Assembly: GCF_016860525.1 (NCBI RefSeq)
Contig: NZ_BNEA01000015.1
Span: 3,224,001 to 3,288,000, forward strand
Direction: 5' to 3'
Length of the DNA: 64,000 nt
Source: Streptomyces rubradiris
GTDB lineage: Bacteria; Actinomycetota; Actinomycetes; Streptomycetales; Streptomycetaceae
Positions 37,512 to 46,362 of the stretch are shown piece by piece. The notes under the pieces are model-generated. The model had not been told where the DNA came from. It made no database searches and saw nothing but the letters and a program-made list of their open reading frames with translations. A program made the position numbers and the translations under genes. Position 1 is the stretch's first letter. Each line of letters starts with the position of its first letter.

Positions 37512-40288
37512 GTCCCCACCCCCGCGAGGCTGTCGTGGTCTGTCGTCTCCGTCGGGTCCGTCGTGACCGTCGGGTCCGCCGTGTCCGGGCCGTCGTCCGC
37601 CACCAGGCCGAGCAGCAGCCGCAGCACGGGCAGCACGGCGTCGGCGCGCGCGGTGTCCGGTTCGGCGGCGAAGCCGGGGACCGCCGCCTGGGCGGCACCG
37701 CCCGGACGGTCACCGGGGCCGCGCCGGACCAGTTCGCCGAGGGTTGTGCGCACTCCCGGCTCGTACGCCGCGAAGGTGCGCCGCAGCAAGGGCAGTACGT
37801 CGGTGAAGGCGTCCGCCGGCACCCCGGTCAGCCAGGTGTCGAGCAGGCCGAGCAGCCGCTCGTCGTGGACCAGCAGCAGTCCGCCCCCGCCGCCGGCGAA
37901 GCCCTCGATCCAGGCGGCGGCAGCGGCGGGCGGCGTGCCCGGCGACAACGCGAGCCCCATCAACCGGGCCGCCTCCTCGGGCGGCAACGCGCCGTCGTCC
38001 AGCAACAGCCGTACGGCCCGGCCCCGGATGACACCGGGCGCGGTGTCCCGCGACGACAACGCCCGCAACACCCCCCGCCAGCGCTCCCGCAACCCGCCAC
38101 CGACCGCACGCCCCGGCCCGCCCCCGCCCCCGGGAACCGCGCCGCCCCTGCCGGGGGACCGGTCGTCTTCCTCCTGACCGGCGTCTTGATCGCCACCGTT
38201 TCCGTCCGCTGGCCCGTCCCCGGTGGCCGCGCCGCCGGACCGTCCGCCTCCGGTGGACGCGCCACCGGCCTCCCCGCTCGTCGCGGCCAGGCTCTCCGTC
38301 AGCAGGCCCACCGCCGTGTGTACGGCGTCCACATGGGCGCGCATCTCCTCCGCGGCGTCCGCGTCGAGGGCGGCGCAGGCCGGAGGCAGGCCGACGAAGA
38401 CACGCTCGGCGAGCCCCGCGGCGACCTCGGCCAGCGCCCCGGTGTCGGTACCGCGCACATCGCCGTAGCGCAGCGAGCGGACCAGGGCGGGCAGGGCCTG
38501 GGCCAGGTGACCGACGTCCGTGTCCAGGGCGGCCCGGTCGGCGAGCACCCGCATCACCACGGGCAGCGCCTCCGGCAGCCCCGCCAGCAGACACTGCTCG
38601 GCGAGCGCGGTGACGTCGGCCAGGGTGCGCGCCGCCGCCGCGTCCGCCTCGGCCTTGGCCCGGGCCGCCGCCTGTACGGTCGTTCCCCACACGCCCGCCT
38701 CGGCGACCCGCACCGACAGCTCCGGTTCCCAGCGCAGCCGCCAGGTCTCCCGGAAGGTGCCGGTACCACCCCGGGACCGGGCCGGCTCGCCCCAGCCGAC
38801 GCCGAGCAGCCGCAGCCGGTGCAGCAGCCTGCTGCGGCCGGCGTCGGTGTCGCCGCGCAGGTCCAGCTCCAGGTCGCGCTCCAGCGCCTCGGGCTTGAGC
38901 CGCAGCGAGCGCTGCTGCCGGGCCAGGTCCCGCTGCAACGGCACCGCGGGCGCCGACTCGGGCACCTCCCCCAGCACGTCCCCGACCACCAGCCGGTCGT
39001 GCACCAGCGCCAGCGGCACGTCCGAGCCTTCGCACAGCACCGCGCGCACGGCGTCCGTGGTCTCGCCGAGGCCGGGCAGCGGGCGGCCGCGCAGCGCGGC
39101 CAGCGTCTCCGCGAGCCTGACGGCCTCGATGACGTGCGCGGAGGACACGATCCGGTCCTCCTCGCGCAGCAGTCCGGCCACCTTGGTCAGCCACCGCTCC
39201 ACCGGCCGGTCGGGAACCCGGAAGAGGTGCCCGTACCAGCCGGGCGAGTCGATGCCCGCGCCGTACCCGCCGGTCCGGGCGAGCCTGCGGTGCGTCCACG
39301 GCACCCAGGTCATGTCGGTCTTGACCTTGGGCAGGCCCCGGAGCAGGGCCCGGTCGGCGGCGACGGTGGTCCTCTCGCGCAGCGCGGGTACGTGCCAGGC
39401 CCCGCACACCACCGCCACGGCGTGCCCGAACTCCTTGCGCGCCGCCCGCAGCCGCACCCGCATGTGCGCCTCGCGGACGAGGTCCCGGTGCCCGCCGGCG
39501 CCGTACCGCTCGCGCAGTGCCGTCATGGCCTCCGCCACCGCCGTGAACGGCGCGAAGGGGTCGTCGGCGCCCGGCCCCCGGTGCTCGACGACGTCCTCCC
39601 ACCAGCGCTCCGGATCGTCGTACCCGGCCGCCTCGGCGAGCACGGCGAGCGGATCGACACGGACTTCCCCGGCGTCGCCGGTACCGAACGGACGGCCGCC
39701 GGGACCGGACGCCTGCTCCTCAGGACCAGACGCGTGACCGTCGGGAACGGACGGATGGCCGTCGGCGCGGGACGGGTGGCCGTCGGGACGGGCTGCCTGG
39801 CCGTCGGCACGGGACGCGTGGTCGTCGGCACGGGACGCGTGGTCGTCGGCACCGGTTGGATGGTCCTCGGCATCGGTCGGATGGTCGCCGCCGCCCCCCA
39901 CACCCCCATCGGCCCCGGATTCCCCCGCTTCCTCCGCCCACGCCAGCGTGTGCGTGGCCGGCAGGTCGATGAAGCGGGCCGGGACGTCGTGGTCCAGGGC
40001 CCAGCGGATGGCCACCCACTCGGGGCTGAACTCGGCGAACGGCCAGAACGCCGAGCGGCCGGGCTCGTCCACGGCGTGCGCGAGCAGGGCGACCGGGGGC
40101 CGCAGCCCGGGGTCGGCGGCGAGCGGGATCAGCGGGTCGGCCTCGGGCGGGCCCTCGATGAGGACGACGGCGGGCCGGGCGGCCTGGAGCGCGGCCCGCA
40201 CCGCGCGCGCGGAACCGGGCCCGTGGTGCCGTACGCCCAGCAGCAGCGGCCCGGCGTCATAGGCCGTGCTCTCCCGGGCGCCGGTCAC
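37508..40288 (-). CDS. DUF5682 protein (possible TraB/ChaN-like hydrolase fold)
   Basis: The 926-residue protein begins with LLLGVRHHGPGSARAVRAALQAARPAVVLIEGPPEADPL, recalling the histidine-glycine and IEGP motifs of TraB/Tiki/EreA-like proteins, and AVVCGAWHVPALRERTTVAADRALL later on. Residues 145-205 are a low-complexity Asp/His/Pro-rich repeat (DGHPSRA type, 21-bp DNA repeats, about 39720-39870). The C-terminal half is mainly helical. GTG start at 40288 overlaps the MoxR stop (GTGA). Homologues are always, to my memory, next to MoxR and VWA genes. The hydrolase idea is an inference from motif shape only. Function unknown. Confidence 0.85.
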   Translation of the reverse strand: MTGARESTAYDAGPLLLGVRHHGPGSARAVRAALQAARPAVVLIEGPPEADPLIPLAADPGLRPPVALLAHAVDEPGRSAFWPFAEFSPEWVAIRWALDHDVPARFIDLPATHTLAWAEEAGESGADGGVGGGGDHPTDAEDHPTGADDHASRADDHASRADGQAARPDGHPSRADGHPSVPDGHASGPEEQASGPGGRPFGTGDAGEVRVDPLAVLAEAAGYDDPERWWEDVVEHRGPGADDPFAPFTAVAEAMTALRERYGAGGHRDLVREAHMRVRLRAARKEFGHAVAVVCGAWHVPALRERTTVAADRALLRGLPKVKTDMTWVPWTHRRLARTGGYGAGIDSPGWYGHLFRVPDRPVERWLTKVAGLLREEDRIVSSAHVIEAVRLAETLAALRGRPLPGLGETTDAVRAVLCEGSDVPLALVHDRLVVGDVLGEVPESAPAVPLQRDLARQQRSLRLKPEALERDLELDLRGDTDAGRSRLLHRLRLLGVGWGEPARSRGGTGTFRETWRLRWEPELSVRVAEAGVWGTTVQAAARAKAEADAAAARTLADVTALAEQCLLAGLPEALPVVMRVLADRAALDTDVGHLAQALPALVRSLRYGDVRGTDTGALAEVAAGLAERVFVGLPPACAALDADAAEEMRAHVDAVHTAVGLLTESLAATSGEAGGASTGGGRSGGAATGDGPADGNGGDQDAGQEEDDRSPGRGGAVPGGGGGPGRAVGGGLRERWRGVLRALSSRDTAPGVIRGRAVRLLLDDGALPPEEAARLMGLALSPGTPPAAAAAWIEGFAGGGGGLLLVHDERLLGLLDTWLTGVPADAFTDVLPLLRRTFAAYEPGVRTTLGELVRRGPGDRPGGAAQAAVPGFAAEPDTARADAVLPVLRLLLGLVADDGPDTADPTVTTDPTETTDHDSLAGVGT
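39720..39870 (-). repeat. 21-bp coding tandem repeats within DUF5682 gene
   Basis: Units such as CACGGGACGCGTGGTCGTCGG are repeated, some perfectly, and encode ADDHASR/ADGHPSR heptads. They form a low-complexity, probably length-variable linker. Confidence 0.7.
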
Positions 40289-41415
40289 GCGCTCACCTCC
40301 CGGCAGGCGCGGTAGAAGTCGGTCCAGCCCTCGCGCTCGCGCACGACCGTCTCCAGGTACTCCTGCCAGACGACCCGGTCGGCCGCCGGGTCGCGGACGA
40401 CGGCGCCGAGGATGCCGGCGGCGACATCGCCCGCGCGCAGCACGCCGTCGCCGAAGTGGGTGGCGAGGGCGAGGCCGTTGGTGACGACGGAGATGGCCTC
40501 CGCAGTGGACAGCGTGCCGCTGGGGGACTTGAGTTTCGTGCGGCCGTCGGCCGTGACGCCGTCGCGCAGCTCGCGGAAGACGGTGACGACCCGGCGGATC
40601 TCCTCGATGCCGTCGGGCGCGGCCGGCAGGTCCAGTGAGCGGCCGAGCTGTTCTACCCGGCGGGTGACGATGTCCACCTCGGCGTCGGCACTCTCGGGCA
40701 GCGGCAGCACGACGGTGTTGAAGCGGCGGCGCAGGGCGCTGGAGAGGTCGTTGACCCCGCGGTCGCGGTCGTTGGCGGTGGCGATGAGGTTGAAGCCGCG
40801 GACCGCCTGGACCTCCTCGCCGAGTTCGGGGATGGGCAGGGTCTTCTCGGACAGGATCGTGATCAGCGTGTCCTGAACGTCGGCCGGGATCCGGGTCAGT
40901 TCCTCCACCCGGGCCGTCATGCCCTCGGCCATGGCCCGCATGACGGGGCTGGGCACGAGGGCGTCACGGCTCGGGCCGTGGGCGAGGAGCCGCGCGTAGT
41001 TCCAGCCGTAGCGGATGGCCTCCTCCGGGGTGCCGGCGGTGCCCTGCACCAGCAGCGTCGAGTCCCCGCTGACGGCGGCGGCCAGGTGCTCGGACACCCA
41101 GGTCTTGGCGGTGCCGGGGACGCCGAGCAGGAGCAGGGCGCGGTCGGTGGCGAGCGTGGTGACGGCGACCTCGACGATGCGGCGCGGGCCGACGTACTTG
41201 GGTGTGATCACCGTGCCGTCCGGCAGGGTGCCGCCGAGCAGATAGGTCGCCACCGCCCACGGCGACAGCTTCCAGCGGGCCGGGCGCGGGCGGTCGTCCT
41301 GCGCGGCGAGCGCGGCGAGTTCGGCCGCGAAGGCCTGTTCGGCGTGCGGTCGCAGCGCCTGCTCGGTCTGGTCGCGGTGGGGTGTGGTGGTCGTCGGTTC
41401 CACGGACACAGTCAT
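40285..41415 (-). CDS. MoxR-type AAA+ ATPase
   Basis: The 376-residue AAA+ protein has Walker A GVPGTAKT (98-105), the MoxR-type Walker B region MTARVEELTRIPADVQDTLITILSEKTL with two acidic residues, sensor region GFNLIATANDRDRGVNDLSSALRRRFNTVVLP and an Arg finger there. MoxR ATPases work with VWA proteins as chaperones that activate or remodel partners. ATG at 41415 is favoured: GGAGGGGG lies about nine bases upstream and the predicted damage-type promoter starts RNA near 41452. The first gene of the MoxR-DUF5682-VWA operon. Confidence 0.93.
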   Translation of the reverse strand: MTVSVEPTTTTPHRDQTEQALRPHAEQAFAAELAALAAQDDRPRPARWKLSPWAVATYLLGGTLPDGTVITPKYVGPRRIVEVAVTTLATDRALLLLGVPGTAKTWVSEHLAAAVSGDSTLLVQGTAGTPEEAIRYGWNYARLLAHGPSRDALVPSPVMRAMAEGMTARVEELTRIPADVQDTLITILSEKTLPIPELGEEVQAVRGFNLIATANDRDRGVNDLSSALRRRFNTVVLPLPESADAEVDIVTRRVEQLGRSLDLPAAPDGIEEIRRVVTVFRELRDGVTADGRTKLKSPSGTLSTAEAISVVTNGLALATHFGDGVLRAGDVAAGILGAVVRDPAADRVVWQEYLETVVREREGWTDFYRACREVSA

Positions 41416-41458
41416 GGCTGAGGCCCCCTCCAGCTCGGCCGGTTCGGTTCTGGCATCC

Positions 41459-41481
41459 ACCGTGCACCACGCCACTGACAA
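41459..41481 (-). promoter_or_regulatory. DNA-damage-type promoter of the MoxR operon
   Basis: On the minus strand TTGTCAGTG (41481-41473) is followed after exactly eight bases by CACGGT. This matches the actinobacterial RecA-NDp motif TTGTCRGTG-N8-TAnnnT (PafBC-dependent in mycobacteria) except for C at the first -10 position. It forms the left arm of a perfect 16-bp inverted repeat with the SWIM promoter. Confidence 0.7.
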
Positions 41482-41529
41482 TCGCTGTGACCTGCGCGAA
41501 CGCGCTCGCCGGGGCGATTGTCAGTGGCG
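41470..41529. repeat. Perfect 16-bp inverted repeat in the divergent promoter
   Basis: CGCCACTGACAATCGC (41470-41485) and its exact complement (41514-41529) are 28 bases apart. They are the two oppositely oriented damage-promoter elements plus flanks. Confidence 0.85.
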
Positions 41530-41540
41530 GGGCCTACCGT
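41518..41540 (+). promoter_or_regulatory. DNA-damage-type promoter of the SWIM gene
   Basis: TTGTCAGTG, eight bases, TACCGT: a full match to TTGTCRGTG-N8-TAnnnT. The -10 ends seven bases before the ATG at 41548, so the mRNA would be leaderless. Confidence 0.8.
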
Positions 41541-41547
41541 CGGTGGC

Positions 41548-42903
41548 ATGACTGAGCAGGGGGTGCGCTGGACCGCGGAGCAGGTGCTGGCACTGGCGCC
41601 TGACGCCGCGTCACGCAGGGCGGGGAGCAAGCTCGGGGTGGCCGGGCCGTGGTCCGGGACCGGGAGCGGAGAGGGGACGGTGTGGGGGCTGTGCAAGGGC
41701 AGTGGCAGCAGGCCGTACCAGACGGTGGTGGACCTGGCCGGCGCGTCCGGTCCGGGATTCAAGTGCAGTTGCCCGAGCCGTAAGTTCCCGTGCAAGCACG
41801 CGCTCGGCCTGCTCCTGCTGTGGGCGGGCGACGAGGACGCGGTGCCGGCCGGCGAGCGGCCGCCGGACTGGGCCGGGCAGTGGCTCGCGGGCCGGCGGGG
41901 CCGGGAGGACGCCAAGAAGACCGGGACCGAGGGCGGTTCGGCCGGTGGTCCCGCCGATCCGGAGGCGGCCCGGCGGCGGGCCGAGCGCCGGGCCGAGCGG
42001 GTCACGGCGGGCGCGACCGAGCTGGAGCAGCGCCTGGCGGACCTGCTGCGCGGCGGCCTGGCCGCGGCCGAGCAGGCGGGGTACGGATGGTGGGACGAGA
42101 CGGCGGCCCGCATGGTCGACGCCCAGGCGCCGGGCCTGGCCGCGCGCGTCCGGGAGCTGGGGGCCGTCCCGGCGTCCGGCGCCGGCTGGCCGGCGCGGCT
42201 GCTGGAGGAGTGCGCGCTGCTGCACCTGCTCGACCAGGGCTGGCTGCGCCGGACCCGGCTGCCGGACGCCCTCGCGGCCACGGTCCGTTCCCGGATCGGC
42301 CTGCCCGCGACGCCGGACGGCCCGCCGCTGCGCGACCGCTGGCTGGTCCTCGCGCAGTACGACGTGGTGGACCCGAAACTGACGACCCGCCGGATATGGC
42401 TGCACGGCGCCGCCTCCGGCCAAACCCGGCAGCTGCTGTCCTACGGCGCGGCGGGCCGGGGTCCGGAGCTGTCCCTGCCGGTCGGTCTGGCCCTGGAGGC
42501 GGAGCTGACGACATATCCGGGCGGGGGCCGGGCCCGGGCCGCCCTGGGCGAGCGGTTCGCCGCGCCGGCGCCGGCCGCGTTCCGCCCGCCGGGGACGACC
42601 ACCGCCGAGGCGGCGGCCCGCTACGGCGAGGCGCTGCGCGACGACCCCTGGCTGGAGTCGGTCCCGGTGACCTTGGACCGGGTGATACCGGTCCCGGACG
42701 GCGACCGGTGGCAGCTGGCCGACGCGGACACGGACACGGCGCTGCCGCTGACCGGGCCGGCCCGCTCCCGGCCCGGCCTGTGGCGGCTGGTCGCGCTGTC
42801 CGGCGGCGCCCCCGTCACCGTGTTCGGGGAGTGCGGCCACCGCGGGTTCACCCCGCTCACGGCCTGGCCGGAGGGGGCGGGCGAGGCGGTGCCGCTGTGC
42901 TGA
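41548..42903 (+). CDS. SWIM zinc-finger protein
   Basis: The 451-residue protein carries a SWIM finger CxCx6CxH in FKCSCPSRKFPCKHALGLLLLW (C73, C75, C82, H84), which binds zinc and usually nucleic acid or protein. The rest shows helical segments (TELEQRLADLLRGGLAAAEQAGYGWWDETAARMVDAQAPGLAARV) and a beta-rich C-terminal part containing DRWLVLAQYDVVDPKLTTRRIWLHG. ATG at 41548 lies seven bases after the predicted -10, consistent with leaderless translation. It is followed by the DUF5691 gene and divergent from the MoxR operon. The family is associated with DUF5691 and MoxR-VWA genes; the process is unknown. Confidence 0.9.
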   Translation: MTEQGVRWTAEQVLALAPDAASRRAGSKLGVAGPWSGTGSGEGTVWGLCKGSGSRPYQTVVDLAGASGPGFKCSCPSRKFPCKHALGLLLLWAGDEDAVPAGERPPDWAGQWLAGRRGREDAKKTGTEGGSAGGPADPEAARRRAERRAERVTAGATELEQRLADLLRGGLAAAEQAGYGWWDETAARMVDAQAPGLAARVRELGAVPASGAGWPARLLEECALLHLLDQGWLRRTRLPDALAATVRSRIGLPATPDGPPLRDRWLVLAQYDVVDPKLTTRRIWLHGAASGQTRQLLSYGAAGRGPELSLPVGLALEAELTTYPGGGRARAALGERFAAPAPAAFRPPGTTTAEAAARYGEALRDDPWLESVPVTLDRVIPVPDGDRWQLADADTDTALPLTGPARSRPGLWRLVALSGGAPVTVFGECGHRGFTPLTAWPEGAGEAVPLC

Positions 42904-42952
42904 CCGGCGGTACCGGGACACGAGGGCAGGCGGGCGAAGGGGAGGGAGCGCG

Positions 42953-44623
42953 ATGAACAGGGCAACGAGCGGCGGGGACACGGCGATACCGGAGGGCACC
43001 TGGGAGGAACTGGTCACCACCGCGCTGCTCGGCACCGACCGGCGCGCCCCGGCGCACGTCCCGCCCGGCCGCACGGCACCGGCGGCGCTGCTCGACGCGG
43101 CAGCCGTGGCCACCGTGCGGCGACGGGCCGGGCTGCGCCCCGGACGGGCGGCACGCCGGCCCGAGCGCGCGCCCGCCGACCCGCGCCCGCCGCTGCCCGC
43201 CCCGGCGGCACGCCGGCTCACCACCCTGCTGGCGGACCGGTCCGGCGGCGCGGGCGGCGGACGGCGGGGCAGCGCCCCGGACCTGATCGAGCTGCTTCCG
43301 CAGTGGCTGGCGGCGGCCAACGCGCACGGGTACGCGGCGCCCCCGCAGTCGCTGCCCGCCCTGCTGGACGCGGCCCGTGGCCGCACCGACCTGCGCCCGG
43401 CGGCGCTGGCGTTCGCCGGCCCGCGCGCCCTGTGGCTGGCCCGGCTGAACCCGGACTGGCGGTTCGCCCTGCGCGCGGCCCCCGGCGGCGGGGCGGCGCT
43501 GCCGGACACCGAGGACGCGGAGGGGGTGCGCCGGCTGTGGCAGGAGGGGCTGTTCGCGGAGCGGGCGGCGCTGCTCGGCGCGCTGCGCGCCCGTACGCCC
43601 GCGCGGGGGCGGGAGCTGCTGGCGTCGACATGGGGGACGGAGCGGGCGGAGGACCGGCTGATGTTCCTGGACTCGCTGCGCACGGGCCTGTCGGACGCGG
43701 ACGAGCCGTTCCTGGAGCAGGCGTTGGGCGACCGCAGCCGCAATGTCCGGGCCACCGCGGCGGATCTGCTGTCGGCGCTGCCGGGCTCGGCGCTCGCCGC
43801 GCGGATGGCCGTACGCGCCACGGCGTGCGTGGCCCTGGACCGTACCGGGGACGCGCCGGCGATCGTGGTGGAGGCACCGCTGGAGTGCGACGCGGACATG
43901 GAACGCGACGGCGTGGTGGCCACGCCTCCGGCGGGCCGGGGGGAACGGTCGTGGTGGCTGGGACAGTTGGTGGAGTCCGCTCCGCTCGGCACCTGGCCGC
44001 GGCGGCTGGGCGGGCGGACGCCCGAGGAGATCGTGGCGCTGCCGGTGACGGACGGCTGGCAGGGCGAACTGCACGCGGCCTGGTGCCGGGCGGCGGTCCG
44101 GCAGCGGGACGCCGCGTGGTCGCGGGCGCTGCTCGGCTCACCGTCGGCACCGGAGGCGGGCGGTCCGGGGGCGGTGTCCCTGGCGGAGCGGGCGAAGCTG
44201 CTGGCCGCGCTGGAACCGGGCGAACGGGCCGCGTGGGTGGCCGGGTTCATCGCCACGCACGGCCTGTCGGAGGCGTTCCAGCTGCTCGGGGTGTGCGCGG
44301 TGCCGTGGGCGCCACCGCTGGGCCGGGCGGTGGTGGACGCGCTCGACATCGCCCGGGAGGCGGGCAGTTACCCGTGGAGCTTCAGCGGGGTGATGGGGCT
44401 GGCGGAGCGCTGCCTGGACCCGGCCGAGGCCACGCGGCTGGAGACGCTGCTGGCGGTGCCCGACGAGCCGGAGGACGCCGCGCCGGGCGCCGGCGGGTAC
44501 TGGGCGGAGGCGTTCCAGCGGCTGGTCACCACGCTGCGGCTGCGGGCGGAGATGACGCGGGAACTCGTGCCGCCCGCCGGGCCGCGGGAGGAGGGCGCTC
44601 AGCCGCCGGACGCGGCCGGCTGA
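42953..44623 (+). CDS. DUF5691 protein (helical repeat-like)
   Basis: The 556-residue protein starts with [17 protein letters not shown], the DUF5691 hallmark, followed by a disordered basic stretch. The centre resembles HEAT-type helical repeats ([54 protein letters not shown]). It lies 49 bases after the SWIM gene and forms an operon with it. Its 3' end overlaps the convergent icmB gene by 25 bases. A scaffold or adaptor role for the MoxR-VWA machinery is an inference from context. Confidence 0.85.
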   Translation: MNRATSGGDTAIPEGTWEELVTTALLGTDRRAPAHVPPGRTAPAALLDAAAVATVRRRAGLRPGRAARRPERAPADPRPPLPAPAARRLTTLLADRSGGAGGGRRGSAPDLIELLPQWLAAANAHGYAAPPQSLPALLDAARGRTDLRPAALAFAGPRALWLARLNPDWRFALRAAPGGGAALPDTEDAEGVRRLWQEGLFAERAALLGALRARTPARGRELLASTWGTERAEDRLMFLDSLRTGLSDADEPFLEQALGDRSRNVRATAADLLSALPGSALAARMAVRATACVALDRTGDAPAIVVEAPLECDADMERDGVVATPPAGRGERSWWLGQLVESAPLGTWPRRLGGRTPEEIVALPVTDGWQGELHAAWCRAAVRQRDAAWSRALLGSPSAPEAGGPGAVSLAERAKLLAALEPGERAAWVAGFIATHGLSEAFQLLGVCAVPWAPPLGRAVVDALDIAREAGSYPWSFSGVMGLAERCLDPAEATRLETLLAVPDEPEDAAPGAGGYWAEAFQRLVTTLRLRAEMTRELVPPAGPREEGAQPPDAAG

Positions 44624-45021
44624 CGGACGTTCTCCCGGACCCACTCCACGATGGCCGAGGTCGTCGCGCCGGGGGTGAAGATCTCCGCGACGCCCTTCTC
44701 CTTCAGCGGCGCGATGTCCTCCTCCGGGATGATGCCGCCGCCGAAGACGAGGATGTCCGCGGCGTCGCGCTCCTTGAGCAGGTCGATGACCGCGGCGAAC
44801 AGCGTGTTGTGGGCGCCGGAGAGGATGGACAGGCCGATCGCGTCGGCGTCCTCCTGGATGGCGGTGTCGACGATCTGCTCCGGCGTCTGGTGGAGTCCGG
44901 TGTAGATGACCTCCATACCGGCGTCACGCAGTGCACGCGCGATGACCTTGGCCCCGCGATCATGACCGTCGAGCCCCGGCTTGGCGACCACCACGCGGAT
45001 CGGACCGGCTGCCACACCCAT
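44599..45021 (-). CDS. icmB: Isobutyryl-CoA mutase small (B12-binding) subunit
   Basis: The 140-residue cobalamin-binding domain has the DxHxxG motif in [13 protein letters not shown] (His20 coordinates cobalt), [11 protein letters not shown] and [10 protein letters not shown]. The sequence starting [16 protein letters not shown] is that of S. coelicolor IcmB (SCO4800) as I remember it. With IcmA, encoded elsewhere, it interconverts isobutyryl-CoA and butyryl-CoA, supplying polyketide starters and extenders. ATG at 45021 has GGAGG five bases upstream; the upstream extension in frame is not homologous. A general methylmalonyl-CoA-type mutase small subunit is the alternative. Confidence 0.9.
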   Translation of the reverse strand: MGVAAGPIRVVVAKPGLDGHDRGAKVIARALRDAGMEVIYTGLHQTPEQIVDTAIQEDADAIGLSILSGAHNTLFAAVIDLLKERDAADILVFGGGIIPEEDIAPLKEKGVAEIFTPGATTSAIVEWVRENVRQPAASGG

Positions 45022-45241
45022 CACTGCCTCCATCAAGCGACCACGGAAGCGATCGCTTCCGTCCGTACCGACAAGTACCGCACTTTCGGCGCGTCCCGCC
45101 ATCGTCGAAGTGAACGAACGTTATCCCCAGCATCCCGCACCGGGCGGTTTTACGGTGCGCGGCGAGGGGGAAATCACATGGTGGGACATGAGGCACACGG
45201 GGGTCGAGGACGACCCTCGCGTGCCGACAGGAGGTCGGCCA

Positions 45242-46096
45242 ATGAAGGTCACCGGGGTACTGCCGCTCTTTTTCCCGTCCTGCCGCCGCCTGTGGCCGGG
45301 CAGACTGGCCGGACTCTCCCTGACGCTGCTCCGGGCGACGGCCCTGGAGGCCGCGATCCTGGCGGGCCACCTCCTGCTCTATCCGACCGGCCTGATCCGG
45401 GAACGCCATCCCGCCGCCCTGCCCGCCCCCGACGACGGCACCGCCCGGCTGCCGCTCCGGCCGGCCCCGCCGGTCGTGCTGCTGCACGGCTTCATCGACA
45501 ACCGCTCGGTGTTCGTCCTGCTGCGCCGCGCCCTCGCACAGCACGGCCGGCAACGCGTGGAGTCGCTGAACTACTCTCCGCTCACCTGTGACATACGCAC
45601 CGCCGCGGAGCTGCTCGGCCGGCACATCGAGGAGATCTGCGCGCGCACCGGCAGCGCGCGCGTCGACATCGTGGGGCACAGCCTCGGCGGCCTGATCGCG
45701 CGCTATTACGTCCAGTGCCTGGGCGGTGACCTGCGGGTGCGCACGCTGGTCACGCTGGGCACCCCGCACTCCGGGACCCGGGTGGCGCCGCTGGCGGACG
45801 CGCATCCGATCGTGCGGCAGATGCGGCCGGGCTCGGCGGTGATCGAGGAGCTGACCCGGCCCGCACCCGGCTGCCGGACCCGGTTCGTGAGCTTCTGGAG
45901 CGACCTGGACTCCCTCATGGACCCGCTGGAGTCGGCCTGCTTGGACCATCCCGACCTGGACGCGCACAACGTCCGGGTGAGCGGCATCGGCCATCTCGCC
46001 CTGCCCGTGCACCCGGCCGTGGCCGCCGTCATACGCGAGGCCCTCGACGCCCCGCACCCCGGGGACCGGATCACCGGCGGCCTGACGGTGGCCTGA
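45242..46096 (+). CDS. Lipase-like alpha/beta hydrolase
   Basis: The 284-residue protein has a hydrophobic segment in the first 50 residues (GLSLTLLRATALEAAILAGHLLLYPTGL) that could anchor or export it. The core alpha/beta hydrolase elements are VVLLHGFIDNRSVFVLLRRAL, the nucleophile elbow VDIVGHSLGGLIARYYVQ (Ser147), the TPHSGTRVAPLA segment typical of triacylglycerol lipases, and a late His in SGIGHLALPVHPAV. ATG at 45242 has AGGAGG nine bases upstream. It is divergent from icmB and upstream of the M23 peptidase. Substrate unknown. Confidence 0.88.
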   Translation: MKVTGVLPLFFPSCRRLWPGRLAGLSLTLLRATALEAAILAGHLLLYPTGLIRERHPAALPAPDDGTARLPLRPAPPVVLLHGFIDNRSVFVLLRRALAQHGRQRVESLNYSPLTCDIRTAAELLGRHIEEICARTGSARVDIVGHSLGGLIARYYVQCLGGDLRVRTLVTLGTPHSGTRVAPLADAHPIVRQMRPGSAVIEELTRPAPGCRTRFVSFWSDLDSLMDPLESACLDHPDLDAHNVRVSGIGHLALPVHPAVAAVIREALDAPHPGDRITGGLTVA

Positions 46097-46362
46097 CGAT
46101 CACCTGACGCCGACCTGCGGCAGGCCGCGCCAAGGAGCGCACAGGCGCCTCACGGGACGTACACAGCCGGCACAAATCGCCGCTCGACATCGAACATTCT
46201 TCGAACGCAAGGCCAAAGTCGCGTTGGGAGCCCCCGAAACACGGCCGAATGCCCGTTTACGGCCCACGCGAAACCGTCCGAAGATTGTCGCGCCCAGGTA
46301 CCGCCGGGTACAGTCGCCGCACTGCTCTGGCAGCCCCTGTTGTCGAGGCGAAAGAGAAGTTG

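Noticed and set aside
46190..46205. TCGAACATTCTTCGAA as a LexA box upstream of the M23 gene
   Set aside because: The spacing and second half site do not fit TCGAAC-N4-GTTCGA.
46097..46362. Possible c-di-AMP riboswitch before the M23 peptidase
   Set aside because: None of the ydaO consensus blocks was found in this leader.
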